64,000 nucleotides of DNA from Apostichopus japonicus. Taxonomy: Eukaryota; Echinodermata; Holothuroidea; Aspidochirotida; Stichopodidae. This document shows positions 44,501 to 58,500 of this stretch, piece after piece. The DNA lies in assembly GCF_037975245.1 (NCBI RefSeq), contig NC_092561.1, positions 9,605,001 to 9,669,000 on the forward strand, read 5' to 3'. Both the position numbers and the translations under genes were made by a program. The notes under the pieces are model-generated. The model was not told the DNA's origin and searched no databases. It saw nothing but the letters and a program-made list of their open reading frames with translations. Positions within the stretch are counted from its first letter, which is position 1. Every line of letters begins with the position of its first letter.

Positions 44501-46432
44501 TGAAATGGTAAGTAGGCCGAGTAAATTCAGAGAACGTTATAGACTACTCCAGCATATAGGCTCAGTACGTTATGCGATTTGGGGATGGGGTACGTGGTGT
44601 GGGAGGAATCGAAAAGATCATTAACCATAGAAGGACGAACTTGACACCGGTAGAATGCCTATATGTCAAAGTTCAAATGAGTAGAATTAGAATAATGTGT
44701 TAAGGAATAAAATATATCTATAGCAGTCAATACTTTGCGACAAAACAATATAGAATCAGACACACTAATTATACGCATTAAAATTCTACTCCTGGAACAA
44801 GAACGAAGGCGATAACTCCTGAGGGACAGAAGAGACAAAATCCTCGCTCGCATGTATTCATAGGATATGTTCTTGTGTGTGAAGGATATATTCGCAAAGA
44901 AATGTCTTCCTTTTGTTCAGGAAAATTCGTATTCTATCGGAAGCCTATAACCGTCTTAAGGTGAAACGAGATGAACTATACGGTTTTGTTCGTGTGACAA
45001 GACATTGTAACAAAGTTTATTCGAGCCGTCGAATTTCGGGAATAAATATATTTTGACGAAATTTGCCAAATTGTCGAGTTGCGGCGTTCCAGAAGAATTT
45101 GAGATTATAAGGCTACGGTGGACTAGATACTACATTTAATTATGAAATTAGATGTTTTATCACGACTAAATTCGACAATTTTCTCGGACCGTGCTCCCAA
45201 ATTTCCGACTTGTATAAAAGTTTTACAATGAAAACTCAAAATTCCTACTATTTACTCGAGAATTGGACTTTCTGCTTTTACTTTTTCTCGAATTTTCTGC
45301 GATATGCAAAGTATCAATTTCGACAATTTATATCCCGAGCAAACTTTTGACTGTGTCACTTCTGAATGTTCCAATATATTTTGTCTTGTATGAATTTTTT
45401 TTATTGTTCCTCACAACCTCGATTTTTTTTATCAACTCTTTGTCTGACTATCACCAAACACAGTTTACGTTATCTCAAGTTGTCAACTTTCCCTGAAATG
45501 ATTATTTTTTGCCCAAAAAATGTCGTCGTTATACCGTTAGGCTATGTGTCGAAAATTTGAAATACATATTTTATTTTGAAATTCCGTCCTTGTTTTGTTA
45601 TATTATCAATTTCATTTTATTTAAGCTTTCTATTTTCATTATTACTTAACATTATGAAGTTTAAGCACAGCATGTTCTGTCGAGTTGCTGCATTACATAG
45701 AACTAAGGCTACACTTAAAGAGATGGTATTATAAGGTGAGGGGGAGCGCAGAGGGACGTCCCTCGAGCAGTTTTGTGATAAGCCTCAATTAAAATGCAGA
45801 GGGCCCCTTAGAAGTGAAACATACTCATTTTCCATTTTGCAATAAAAAAAGTACACTTCTGTAGAAGTACCCTGCTGTTGAAGCAATAAGAATTTGTGTA
45901 AACAAAGTACACAAAGTTTTCCAGCAAAGAAATGTGTACTTATTAATTTTTCATTCAAATACTTCAGTGCGTTTGAGGTATTGTAAAGAACCCACAGATG
46001 TCGGAACGGTTTGAGGTGAAAATTGTACTTTGTCGGCCTTCGCATCAAGATCATCTACCCGCCGACGTGTGTGCCCCTGTTGCCATATTGAACCCTGTTC
46101 CGTCGACGCTTTATCCACGAACAGAGAAAGCGCTGGTGGTTTCGGGTGATATACTTCAATCACATCATGCCTTTACAAAAAGCCGAAACCGTGTTGCCAT
46201 CATCATTAGCATTCATACCTTAGAAGGGTGACCAAAACAAGACCTTTGGATATAGGCTAGACATTGCCTCTGTATTATATTTTCGTATGCGCAGTGTAAT
46301 GCATCACTAATATTTTCGGAAACGTCGCTCGCAAATTGATGGTTTTGTGGTGGATTGTAAACATACAAGTCATTTGTTCCTCGTCAGTTTCTTAAGCAGT
46401 TTGATATATTTGAGAACAAACAGATTTTGAAA
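41569..46432. other. Intergenic DNA upstream of RAB21
   Basis: No gene supported. It includes an imperfect triplication at 42575-42770 (unit containing CATGACAATTATCTC and CTGTGTCTCCTGGCTGTGG), G- and C-runs at 43713-43765, and an open frame at 45998-46231 that I cannot link to a family. The last few hundred bases should contain the RAB21 promoter and 5' UTR. A GCGCA-containing word at 46287 is the only GC-rich motif noticed. Confidence 0.4.
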
Positions 46433-46561
46433 ATGTCTGCTTCCAGTTCTGGGGCTAATTTCAAGGTGGTGCTTCTCGGTGAAGGTTGCGTAGGGAAGAC
46501 GAGTTTAGTATTACGATACGTGGAGAATAAGTTCAATGACAAACACATAACAACTCTTCAG
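46433..46561 (+). CDS. RAB21: RAB21 exon 1
   Basis: 129 nt from ATG to ...ACT CTT CAG with donor GTATAT. Encodes residues 1-43 with the P-loop Lys22/Thr23 and the start of switch I. The short N-terminus (MSASSSGAN) replaces the Gly/Ala-rich one of mammals. Confidence 0.95.
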
Positions 46562-49500
46562 GTATATGAAGCTTGAAATTTGACGTTCGTAAACTCGTAG
46601 AATGTCAACTAATGTCTCATAATGCATGCATGATTAATGAATTTGATGTTCACCAGACCAGCCCCTGCGAACGTGGTGGTTCATATTCACTTTCGTATAA
46701 CTATTATAACATAGCCTAATGTTAGGCTATGGCCTTTTGCGTGTTGTTCCAGTGATTCCCATAGGTAGTAACTAAGGCTAGCCTATGTTAGATCTTAGCC
46801 TAACTTAGGCTGCTATGTTACTGATACCAGGCTAGGCATAATACTACAAAACTATAGCCTGTCATAATTATTCCCTCTCTCTTCTTGCTTCATGGGTATG
46901 TCATCCAGGTAGGCTACTCTATGCCCACACAGGTAATAACAGTAAGGAGTGGTGCATGTTCATATAATTATAACTAAATGTTAGCCCTAATGAGTATCGT
47001 CTATGGGCCTAGTAATAGTCTGCCACTGTTGGACACCTTCCTGAAATGAAGCTCCGTCCCAGTAAACAAACTTGAAAAATGACCAAGTTCACTTAGCCAC
47101 CATCTTGGTGTGGAGGTAGGCCTACTGTCGCAATTAATGTGGGAAATCGTGCATACTGGTAATTTATTGTTGAGTGCATATAGGGGAGAGAAATATTACA
47201 TAAGGCCACGAGAATGAAAGTTATAGATTTGTGTCCGGACTTTTTTGAAAACACATGAGGCTTTTTTTCATTATTCATTATTCATTATTTACAACTGCGC
47301 ATGCGTAGCTATCTACATAAACCGTTCACGCAAGTGGTAATGGTATATAAACGACTTCAAAATACCATGTCACAGTAGGGGAGAATAAAACCCTGGCTTT
47401 GAAACACAACTTCTACTACTGTAGTACTAGGCTAGCTGGATGGGGATGCATTGAATTTATAAAAATGTTAAAATACCGGGCTCCTGTCTGCAATATGATG
47501 TACACAACTAATGATAGCCTTCATGACTTGGTCACTACAGTGCATTGACCTGGAACAGTACGTACGTTCGTAGGCTAGGCCTAGATCGACTGCTTGTTAT
47601 CCTATGCTTTAGCATTACATTGGAGACGATCAAAAACACCGCCGAACATCGACCAGTGAATCGTAAAATTTCACATTCTGATCATGCCATCCATCAATAT
47701 TTGTATATCGTATGCAATGTCAATAAACTTTGTTATAGTTTAGCCCTTTTATTTCAACAATTCGAGTCTTCAAACTATAGGTAAGTATAAAAGATTGACA
47801 GGATTTCTTACGTTTCGTTCCACGAGAACAATGCATGGTATCAACGCACGTGTGCGCGTGGAGACATTGCGAGAATCCGATGCGCGGTTGGAGCGATTTG
47901 ACCTGTGACCCCGATGACGCCGCGACACTGGCAAAGCGATGATACTGTTTTCATAGCTGCATTTATGTGATAAATAGATCGCCTTTCCGCTGTGCGCGAT
48001 TTGGATTTTTTTTTTTTTTATAATGAAATTGTTTGTAATAATGAAATTTTTGGAAATAATGAAAATTTTCGTGCGGTAGCTTTTCAGGCATGCGGGCGGT
48101 GGACGCAAATCTATAACTTTCATTCTCGTGGCCTAAACATGGTTTGGGTCGTGAGAATGAAAGTTTTACATTTGCGTCCACTGCCTGCATGCTCTGAAGC
48201 CTCCTGCCGAAAAGTTCATTATTGTAGAAAAACATGTATTATTTACTGTACATATAAACACTCTCAATCAGAAAAATTCAAGTTTTAAATTATGAACAGT
48301 TATAAAGGGTATAGTTAGTTCTGTATTTATAACACAGTATGTGTATGCAGTATACCATCACCAACAAGCTTCGATCTTCACTAGCAGTTAAATACATACA
48401 TATGAACCTGTAGATTGCAAATAAATCGTGGAAGAAGCTCGCTAGAAATAAATGGAGTTAGTACTTAGGCCTAGTGCAACTCAAGTTAGGTTTAGGCCTT
48501 CTTCCTGTAACTTCTCAACAGTAATTGTGTCTCTTCTTTATTTTCCACTTTGGTTCAGCCAATATGATGAGCTTTAGATATTTTTCTTTTTGCTAAGTGG
48601 ATATTTTTGCCTCAAAGTGATTCATCTTTGAAACAAGATCTACAAAGCTCATTCCCTTATTGCAAGTTACTGTACCTCCCACCCAACCCATGGAATGACC
48701 TAACAGTTGAGGAACTACTGTATTAATGCAAAGCTGCAACTCATTCGGTTGATATTGAAGGATATGTATTTTTAAATTGTTTCACATTGTTGCAAGCATA
48801 AAGTATTAAAGATATGTACAACACTAGACGTGTAGGAACTTAGCACAGATTCAAGCACACAAGTTTGTTACAATCCTCAGGTAATAAGTCAAGGTATTGC
48901 TCTGCAAAGAACAACAAAGTGGAGTGAAACCTTTCAGTTATCTGGACACGGTTGAACCTAAAGTTGTCCAGATGTAGCAAGAATTCTCCTGAGTTTTAGA
49001 CTAGTAATGATTTACCTTGCATTGTACATACTGTACGTAATAGCTTGTCTCCACGATGTGACATATGGTATGGTAACATAATCACACTGATGGCTTTTGT
49101 ACTAGTTGCAAAAACTATTCAGAGGTGTTCCATTGACTTCTATCAGGCATTTTTTTCTTCGTCCGATAGAAATTCATCATCCTTGATTTTACTTAAACTT
49201 GCCTTTTGATTGTCTGTACATTCAGTAGTAGGTCTTATATAATGTGAGGCAGAGCACAGTAAACCTGGTCACTTTAATATCTTTTGAATATTGCTGGGGA
49301 AAAAATGGCCAAATTTGCTCTTTTGTTTATTTTGATAACAAGCTGTGGTATTTGTGGATAGACACTGAAGGTGCTGGAATGTAGTGATGTTAAATGTGCA
49401 GCAACATTACACAGAATATGAATGGTTTTATGGTAGTTGTGAATTATCCAGCTGTGGATGAACTAGTTTTTACTGTACTCTCGAGATGATGGAATGGTAG

Positions 49501-52500
49501 TAGATTAATGATGACAAGACTTGCCTAATCTCTTAATCTGTTTTGAATTATTTAATCTGGATAATCCAGGATTCGGATGAAACAAGGTTTAACCATACCC
49601 TCTCCAGTTGATAGTATGATAGCAGATTATGTTGGTGATGACAAGACAGACCATACAGTTTCTAAGAATGTTGACATGGTGCGACACCTACAATAAGACA
49701 GCTTCAAATGTCTCCTTTATATGCTTCGCAGTTAGTGAACTAGATCAATGGACATCATGGGATGCCTGCAAATGACTTTTCATTTATATTTTGATCTCGT
49801 CACTCATAATCTTACTGTACTGGTAATTACTTCAGTAGATATGTAATCAGTGAACTTCATAGTTCAGAATCAAGTTAGACATGCTCAAAGTCATCTAATC
49901 CAGTTTTGACAGGTTTCCTACAATGACGTTATTATGATGAGGTACTTCTTATCCACAGGAATTAGCCCTTTCGCAAAGAATGAGTGAACCGATACAGGCA
50001 TCATGTTTTGTATAGTGTTGACTACATGCAATACGCCTGTATTGTATCGTGTAATTGCTAATGTACATGACAGCTGTCCATGCTCTGGTGGTTGCACATG
50101 TCGGAAATGTGAAAGAGATGACTAATAAGCCATGGTGATATGCATCAGAGCATCGATATGTTTGTGTTTATGATGGAATGCAACATATCGTACATGTATT
50201 ACATAGTAAAATGCCATGCAAACCAGATAACTTGCTATGCAATTTGCAAAGGTTTTTGTACACGGAAACCATATAGCACTTTAATGTGAGACAAATTACA
50301 GTGCCTTTGAAACTGCTACACAAAATTTGACCGCTAAATTATTCCCTGGACTGTACTGTATATTCCTCCCCTTTATAATATTGTCAATTGGCCATGGATA
50401 TTTCAAGCCTTGTTTGAGGATCACATACTGTTGTGCCCTGTCAATATGTTCTGTAGAATTATTATCTAGCCATGGATGTGTTCTAGCTCGTTGGAGATAC
50501 AGTAGAATAATTATCCAGTGTCCTTTGTCATGGATCATTCCATCAATGTTCTTACAATTTTTTTAAATAGTAGCACACATCCTTCGATATACTGTATGGA
50601 AATCAACATTGGTTGGTCTTTTTCTTTAATGTTATTTTTTGGCCAATAGAGGATAACAATCTACAGAGACAGTAATTTGAAAATGTTTCTTTACACTTAC
50701 TGACATCAATAAGGTTAAATATTACCCCAAGAGTGAATCACTCATGATTATAGATGTGAAGTTTTTTACTGGTCACTGATAATTCTGTTTATATAGGGGA
50801 GAAGCTTTTCAAAAGTCAGGTAATATGAGGGATTAAACTCACTTCCAAATCAAATTGCAATTCAGAAGAAGTTTTTGAGTTTACTTACTGGAATGTTCAG
50901 TCCTTCAGCTGCTTTAAAACTGTAGCTGTTACGCAAATTTCTTTTCATAATTAAACTGCGGTACTTACAATGTTCTGTACCATGGGCCTATGTTACCAAA
51001 CGATTGTAACCACGCACAGTAGATCCCTTAGTAAGATCGATGGCTATGCCAATTAATTTTATGATTATTATATCGCTCTGTCAGATTTCACACAAACTAA
51101 CCAATTCCAATATGCAGCTTTTAACATCATGTAAACAACGGTGTACCCAGAGATGATTTTCAAATGTCATTTATCCTATGCTATGTTATTTCCACACTCA
51201 ATTACACTAAATTAAACTTGAGCAGACTATGGTGGTAATATGTAAGGCCATACATGTAGAAGTGTTCAAAAGTACAACATACCCCTGACCTCTCACTGGA
51301 TAGCTCATGTGTTGTTCATGGCACTCTCCAATTTTTCCTTAATCATGATAATCTAGGCATTTAAGAGTGAGTGTTGAAAGTTTTCGTCAAGTGCTGGGAT
51401 CTAAGAATCTGTACTCGCCAATAAACAGATTTCCTATGTGGTAATAGAAGGCTTTACCAAGGTCAAACATTTGCTTTGTTTCCCCAAGTTTCGCACGTCA
51501 CATACTTCCATTCATCCTCTTCAGCATCCATAACCAGGGAAAAACCATGTTTTGTTTTGTAACTCTCAAAACAGATGTCTTCATGTTCCCTTTGGCGCTC
51601 TTCCTGTGGGAGAATGCTGGAGCAATTGATGTTAATGCCAGATGGAGTAGGCCACCAGCTAAGAGTCTTTTTGTTTTGACAATGATTATTGTGTTGCCTC
51701 TTAGGAGTTGTGTTAGTCATGGAAGTAGTTCCTTGATATGACCTTTGATATGACTTGCATTAGACTAAGTAGACCAGCCACTTTGATCGATGAGCCTAGT
51801 TTTAACTGAAAAATAATTAGAAAGGAAACAGGATATTATGAAGTCACTTTTTATTAGAGGCATTTCTCCTGGTTTGCGAAACATTTTAAGCTATATTTCA
51901 AAGCTATTTTAAGCCATTTTAAGCTACACTTTAAGCTACACTCCAGGCTGGGTTTTAATTTTTTAAGTCCCTACTGTGAAAATTAAGCGTCTTTTTTTAT
52001 CTTTCCGGAAACAACTTCCCCGAAAAGGGAAGCCTCCACAATGTTACATTAAAGTTTAATCCACCATTGACATAACGAAGTTGATAATGACCTTTCTGAA
52101 TAGTTTAAAATAGATTTAGTGATCATCTCTGAAATCAGAAGTTTAGTCATGTGCTAGAAGATGTGACAGGTTACGTATTTGCTAATATTAAATTATTAAC
52201 CGCGTGGAAAAACTTGTTAGTGTTACCAACAATATTTAATTTTCATTAATTATTCTCTAAAAGTAAATACTAATGTGCTTTTAACCTTTCTCGAAAATCT
52301 GAAATCTTCTATCAATGTCTAGTCTTGGAAGTGAGCTCTCAGCAAAGCATTTGGATAACAACTGATTGCCAGGGTATAGAATGAACTGAATCACCATTGT
52401 GACAAATGTGGCCAAAATGATTTAAAATGTCCATTTTGATGGTTGTGTGTGATAAATACAGGTGTGAAAGAACTTAATGGGATGGAAGATTGCTTTATAC

Positions 52501-55500
52501 TGTCTTAATTACCAGCCATTTAATGAGCAAACTTTGCATCGATTACAATCTTTGATTTGCGTGATATCCTCATCATGCATCTAGAAAATTCTCTCTAAAT
52601 CTGTGATCAAAGTACAAAACCTGTGTTAATATCTGAATGTGTCATTTCTCTTGTTGTTTGTGTATCCATTCTCCGTAATCATGTCGTCATTTCATCTCCG
52701 TGGAAACGAGGAACGGCGGCACTTTACCGAACGTTTTGCACAATTGGTCTTTTGTAGTCCGGTGTCAGTTAACGTATTAACCCTTCAGAAGCATCGAAAA
52801 TTCTCTGATTTCCCTGTAGAATTCAGATGATAACGAATGTAGACTTGTCTTTGAAGCAAAACTGTCCAATTTACAATTGTAGTAATTGTTGAGGTCAGGA
52901 AGGATGTTTCTGTCGTTATCAAACGTAATCGGGTATTCTCCAGCATCTAACCTTAAAGCAGGTTGTTTTTTGGGGGGGTGGGGAGGCCGGGTGAATTAGC
53001 ATTTACTCTTCTCTCTTCTTTGTTATCTTAAACACTACAGTACACTGTAGATTTTCTCTCTCTTTGTAGTGAGAAGTTTTATAATCAGATGTTTCATCAC
53101 CTCTCGTAGTCCCTCCTCGTTAATTTTTCGGTAACTTCTCTGTTTTGATTGAGTGTCCTTGTTTTGTTCGTTTTCATTTGTTTGAAGAATCACGAGTAAA
53201 CGATTGAAAGCCTCCTCCCGCTGATTCAACAGCTGATTTTTGTCTTCTGCTATTTCATTTCCTCTTGCAGGCCTCGTTTCTCAACAAGAAATTAAACATT
53301 GGTGGCAAGAGAGTTAACATTGCTATTTGGGTAAGTTTCAGACGTTGGTGTCGTTTCGATCGCCAGATGCTTTCGTAGTTAACCTCTTTGATTTATAAGG
53401 CTGTGCATAAAGTTTGTGCCTCTAGTGGAGGTAATTTTTATTCAGCCATGAATATCTCTATGTGTAAGAGTAAGTTGGCCTGACGTTTCGATCCTTGCAG
53501 GATCTTCTTCAAAGGCTAAATGACAAGTAACAGTAACAGTAGAGACAAAACACATACAGAATACAGACAGGTTAATGAGCATGGTGAACACATATAGACA
53601 CATATAGACAGAAGAAAAGTTAGTCATGTCCTTCCTGAATGTTGAGCCCATGAAGTTGAATGGCGCGAAGGTGTTGAATCCACAGCCTCTCTCTGCTGAT
53701 TCGTACTAGGTCAGGACGGCTTCCTAAGGATTCAATCCCCTGTAGGGACATGTCGTTAATGGTATGGTTGGGAAGGTTAAAGTGTTCTCCAACTGGTGTC
53801 TCAGTCTTCCACGTTTTCACTGTGGATCTGTGACCATAGAATATCTCTACTCAGGAACATGGCCATGACCAAATAATCACTTTTCCTCTGAGAGTTGACA
53901 ATATTAGAATTGAGAAAGTTAGAAAGGATTGGATTTTTGTTACGATTCACTGGGAGATGGGGGTAAAAACAATAGAGTCTCATTCAGGGAATTCAATTTG
54001 TTGGTGGACTCTCCATTTGCATGAATTAACTATATAGCTAGATAATATTAAAGTGGACACAAGCCCTACCATAATCTTTGGCTTGAGTGACAGATATCTT
54101 TGTAGAGTACAACTCACCCAAACAAGTTAATTGACAAATAACTGTTGGTTTATCAGCAAAAGTGCCCATCTTTCTGTGTCCAGTGAGATCTACAGTTGCT
54201 ATTCCCTCGACAGGTCTTGCAATTTCCCAAAGTCTTCCTCCTTGACTATAAATGTTTGGTTTAAATATGTTTAGAAAGCTCTGTGTTGTTATTTAATACC
54301 TGTGCACCCTTATAACGCATTTTATTTTGTAGGACACAGCCGGACAGGAGAGGTTCCACGCTCTAGGTCCAATTTACTACCGAGACAGTAACGGGGCAAT
54401 ATTAGTCTATGATATCACAGATGAGGACTCATTCAGTAAGGTAAGAGGAAAAGGAATGTTGGATGGTTTGGAGGGAACAACATTTATGGCTCCTTGATGA
54501 TACCATGGCAATTACTTTACTCCTATCTTACCCGTCTCTACTTAAAACATGTACTGTACTTCCTCATCTGTAACATTTAACACAATTGTTTTTTTTTGGT
54601 ATTGTGGAATGCAAAAAGAATCTCTGCGATCTTGATCTTGTGTGTATGTGTGACACCTAGTTTGTATGTGTGACACCCAGTTTGTATGCGTGACACTTTG
54701 TTTGTATGCTTGACACCTAGTTTGCATGCGTGACACTTTGTTTGCATGCGTGACACTTTGTTTGTATGCGTGACACTTTGTTTGTATGCGTGACACCTAG
54801 TGTGTATGCGTGACACCTAGTGTGTATGCGTGACACCTAGTGTGTATGCGTGACACCTAGTGTGTATGCGTGACACTTTGTTTGTATGTGTGACACTTTG
54901 TGTGTATGCGTGACACTTTGTGTGTATGCGTGACACCTTGTGTGTATGTATGACTTCTTGTGTGTATGTGTGACACCTTTCCTTGTAAACTCTCTAACTC
55001 AATTAGAAAAAAATTGGATTTACTTCATACTTGGGACATGGATCCACTTAATTGAATTCAAGAACCCTGCTGTTTTCTACAGAGGTCAAAGTTAATTTGA
55101 AGTCAACAGAGTTCAAAGTCTGAATACCTTGTAAACTCTAACTTCAGAAGTACAGCTTGGATAATCTTGGTCCTTGGTACACTATATGGATCCACCTTAT
55201 TGAGTACAAAACCCTATTGCTTTCTACAAAGGTCATTTAAGGTCAAAGTCGGTAAACTCTAACTCCAAAGTACAGCTTGCATTAAAACATGTGCTTCCTC
55301 ATCTGTAACCTTTAACACAATTGCTTTTTGCTTTATTGCTTTATTGCTTGTGGAATGTAAAAGGAATCTCTGTGATTTTGATCTTGTGTATATGTGTGAC
55401 ACCTTGTGTGTATGTGCAGGGAGTTGTATTCCAACAACTCCCTGGTATGTATGACACCTTTCCTTGTAAACTCTATTACTCAATAAGACAAATTTGGATT

Positions 55501-58500
55501 GACTTCATACTTGGGATATGGATGGTCTTAATTGATTCAAGAACCCTAGTGCTTTCTACAGAGGTCAAAGGTCGTTTGAGGTCAACAGAGGTCAAAGTCT
55601 GAATACCTTGTAAACTTTAACTTTGAAAGTACAGCTTGGATTATCTTGGTATCTGGTACAGTATATGGATCCACCTGATTGAGTACAGAAACCTTATTGT
55701 TTTTAGTGGAAGTTAAAAGTCATTTGAAGTCAAAAGAAGTCACAGTCTGAAAACATTGTAAACATGATAACTCCAAAAGTAGAACTTGGATTTACCTCAC
55801 CCAATACATGTGGAACCACCTAATGAGTACAAAACTTTCGGTGGAGGTCAAAGGTCATTTGTTGGATGTCAACAGAGGTCAAAGTCTGAAAATTGTTTGA
55901 ACATGATAACTCAAAAGTTAAACTTGGACGAACGTCACACTTGTTTCTTGGATCCACCTTATCATACATGTATAAAAGAGCCCGTCTACGCATAATTTAC
56001 AGTAAATGTTCTCACACAAAATTATAACATGGGGCAAGGAATCACTAAGCCTTGTGGATTTCTGGGGGATGACTCCCAGATCCCCCCTCTTAAATGGGAG
56101 TCGCCTTCAAGGATCCAAGGGCCACATCCTTAGCCCCTGCCTACATCAGTCAGGGGAACTTTTGGACATGCTGCATCCCCCCCTCCCCCCCCCCGTCAAC
56201 TACCTATTGAAAACCTGCTCAACTTGGGTAGTATACCTTGAAATACTGAGATCAGAAGAAGGTACTGTAACAATGCTTCCATCTATACAATAGTTTAACT
56301 ATATGCACACTTAAGAACACACACACACACAAACAGGTCCTTTAATCTACTTAACATGCACTGAGCAACGTACTCCCAATCAATTGCCCTTTGACCTTAC
56401 TCATTAAGATGTTACAGTAAACATATACACTGTATGTTCAGTAGGAATAGTGGCACCTGGCAAAACAGTAGTTCTGTTTGGCTACGACTCACGTAAGCCT
56501 AATTCATTATTAGTTATACTACAAGGCTTACATAAGAGTTTGAAGTTTCAATTCCATTATATGGTATTTATTACAATCATTACCTGTGCAGTTACTTCTA
56601 ACTTACAGAATAATTGTAACTTTTTGTAAGAATGATTTGGTTTGTGCTGGAAGGGTCTACCGCCAGTCTGTTTTCTGCAGTTGGCCGAGTAGTATTTGAA
56701 TAATTTTATCAGTGACCTGTGTACTTGAGGGAAGATGAGGACATGATGAGAATTGAATTGGGGGGGGGGGGAGGAGGTGGGGAGCAGAGGTGGGATTGGG
56801 GAGAGCTATAAAAGTTGTATCCACCTGGGAATGGTGTCTTGAATAATAATATTATCTTGTCGTGGAGAGCGATTGTTAGACATCTTCAGTTTGGCGTAGG
56901 TGTGGCAGATTGGTGATATACGTCAAGGTATTGAACACAAAAAGAAAAGAAGAAAGAAAAAGGAAGAGAGATTTTATATGACAGACTGGGTGTTTGGTGA
57001 ATTTGAATAAATTAATTCAGCTGTGTGTTCTGTTGGATTTGCTATTCAGCTCCAATACCCCCCCCACCCCTATAATTTGTTTCTTTAAGACGACAATTAA
57101 AATTATGTTCTATACAATATGTTTCTGTGGCCCCTACCACCAACCTTTCCCCCCCTTCCCTTCACTCCAAACTTTCTTCAAATGCTTTGACTTTTGAAAA
57201 GATACTCTTTGGATTGGTTCACTTTGAATTGCCCAACCCCCCCCCCCCCCCCTATCGTAATTAGCATCTACTTGCAGTAATTATTGTTGTTATACCTTTG
57301 TTTTATTGTCATAAATTTATGTACTCTCTGATTGTTTTTTTCAAACAGGTTAAAAACTGGGTGAAGGAACTCAAGAAAATGCTAGGCAATGAAATAAATT
57401 TATGTATAGCAGGTAAATTTTCCTTTTGATTTCTGTTTTTGATAATTATTCAAAGACAAAACCGCATCTGTCAAGTTAAGCAACGTTCTTAACAAGTTTT
57501 AATCATACTCGGGTTTTGGAAAAAAGTAGGTCGCGTAGAGTCTCATTTTCTGTCAATCACCTCAAATTTATAGTAAGGGACCAAAGGACGGCTAAATTTC
57601 ATGGTAACGGAATAAATGAATCAGTAGTGGAATTTCTTTACTTTTAGTCAACGGTCCGTGAAAGATGAAAATCATATTTTTCCATAAGATGACCGCATTT
57701 TAGTGCATGCTGGGATAACTTAGCGGGAAATATGATTCACAGATTCAAATGTTCAAGATTTGTCAGGATAAAATGATGAACGTTCTATGGCAGGGGTGGG
57801 CAACCTACTGCCCACGGGCCACATGCGGCCCGCCAGTCATTTTTTTGCGGCCTGTGAGTGAAAAAAATCAATTTATTTTACATGATCATCTAGCTGGCAC
57901 TTAGACTTTATCTGCACTAATGATGCTGTCAGGTAGACCTATTAATTATCAACTGTACTGTATTGACATTATGTTTTTGTGAATACAGGTAAGTACACAC
58001 ACCTATTGCTTGAAAGTCCTCGGAATCAAAGGTTTGAAATCAATGTTGCAGGTCGTTGGTTAGGTGCAGCCCTGTCAATCTTTCACTCCTTAAAGCTGGC
58101 CCATTCATTCAAAAAGGTTGCCCACCCCTGGTCTATGGTGTTCACTTCCTCTTAAGAAAAGTTATTCTGTGGAACATTCTAAAATGCAAGTCAATACTGG
58201 TGAAATTGTTGGGTCATCCATGGGATCTCATGATTTTATCCAGTATCGCAAAAATGCTATGAAAGATGGTCCAATTTACTATACATATCCAAAAGACACG
58301 GCAACTTTTTTTTTTGTTACACAGGAACCAAAGTATTTTATAAGATACAAAATTCAGAGACTTCAAAACGGCTCCCAGAAAATGTGCGCACTCAATTATT
58401 ACTGTAGCTGCTAGATAAAGAGAAATTGTCTAGTTTGTTAGAAATATGAAAATTATACTCTTTTGTTTTCATTTCGTGGAAATATTAGAAAGGACCAAAC

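Larger units (their letters stand above)
46562..53270. other. RAB21 intron 1
   Basis: A 6.7-kb intron. It holds a half and a full copy of a long inverted-repeat element (47203-47238, 48057-48223) and an NRF1-like word TGCGCATGCG at 47296-47305. The rest, including 48300-53200, is AT-rich DNA in which I recognise no exon, RNA gene or element. A G-run lies at 52970. Confidence 0.5.
54541..55990. repeat. Complex repeat cluster with AGGTCA motifs in RAB21 intron 3
   Basis: The cluster has a leader block (54541-54640) repeated at about 55285-55400, a 20-bp minisatellite (54640-54979), and 120-180-bp blocks repeated about five times, each with CTTGTAAACTCTAACT, GTACAGCTTGGAT, ATGGATCCACCT and TTGAGTACA...CAAAGGTCATTTGAGG. 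A perfect AGGTCAAAGGTCA lies at 55845-55857 and a one-base variant at about 55563. A related single copy lies at 1785-2010. Confidence 0.85.

Noticed and set aside
45998-46231. 77-codon ATG-started frame upstream of RAB21 as a separate gene or upstream exon
   Set aside because: No family resemblance and no splice phase that joins RAB21 exon 1, which already begins with a good ATG.
47296-47305. NRF1-type site TGCGCATGCG as an internal promoter of RAB21
   Set aside because: A single self-complementary word in an intron without other promoter signals is too weak to call.
54542-54816. His/Lys-rich open frames on the - strand
   Set aside because: They arise from the 20-bp minisatellite in several frames.
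54640-54979. Possible CRISPR-like array
   Set aside because: Units are contiguous 20-bp repeats without spacers in a metazoan intron, hence a minisatellite.
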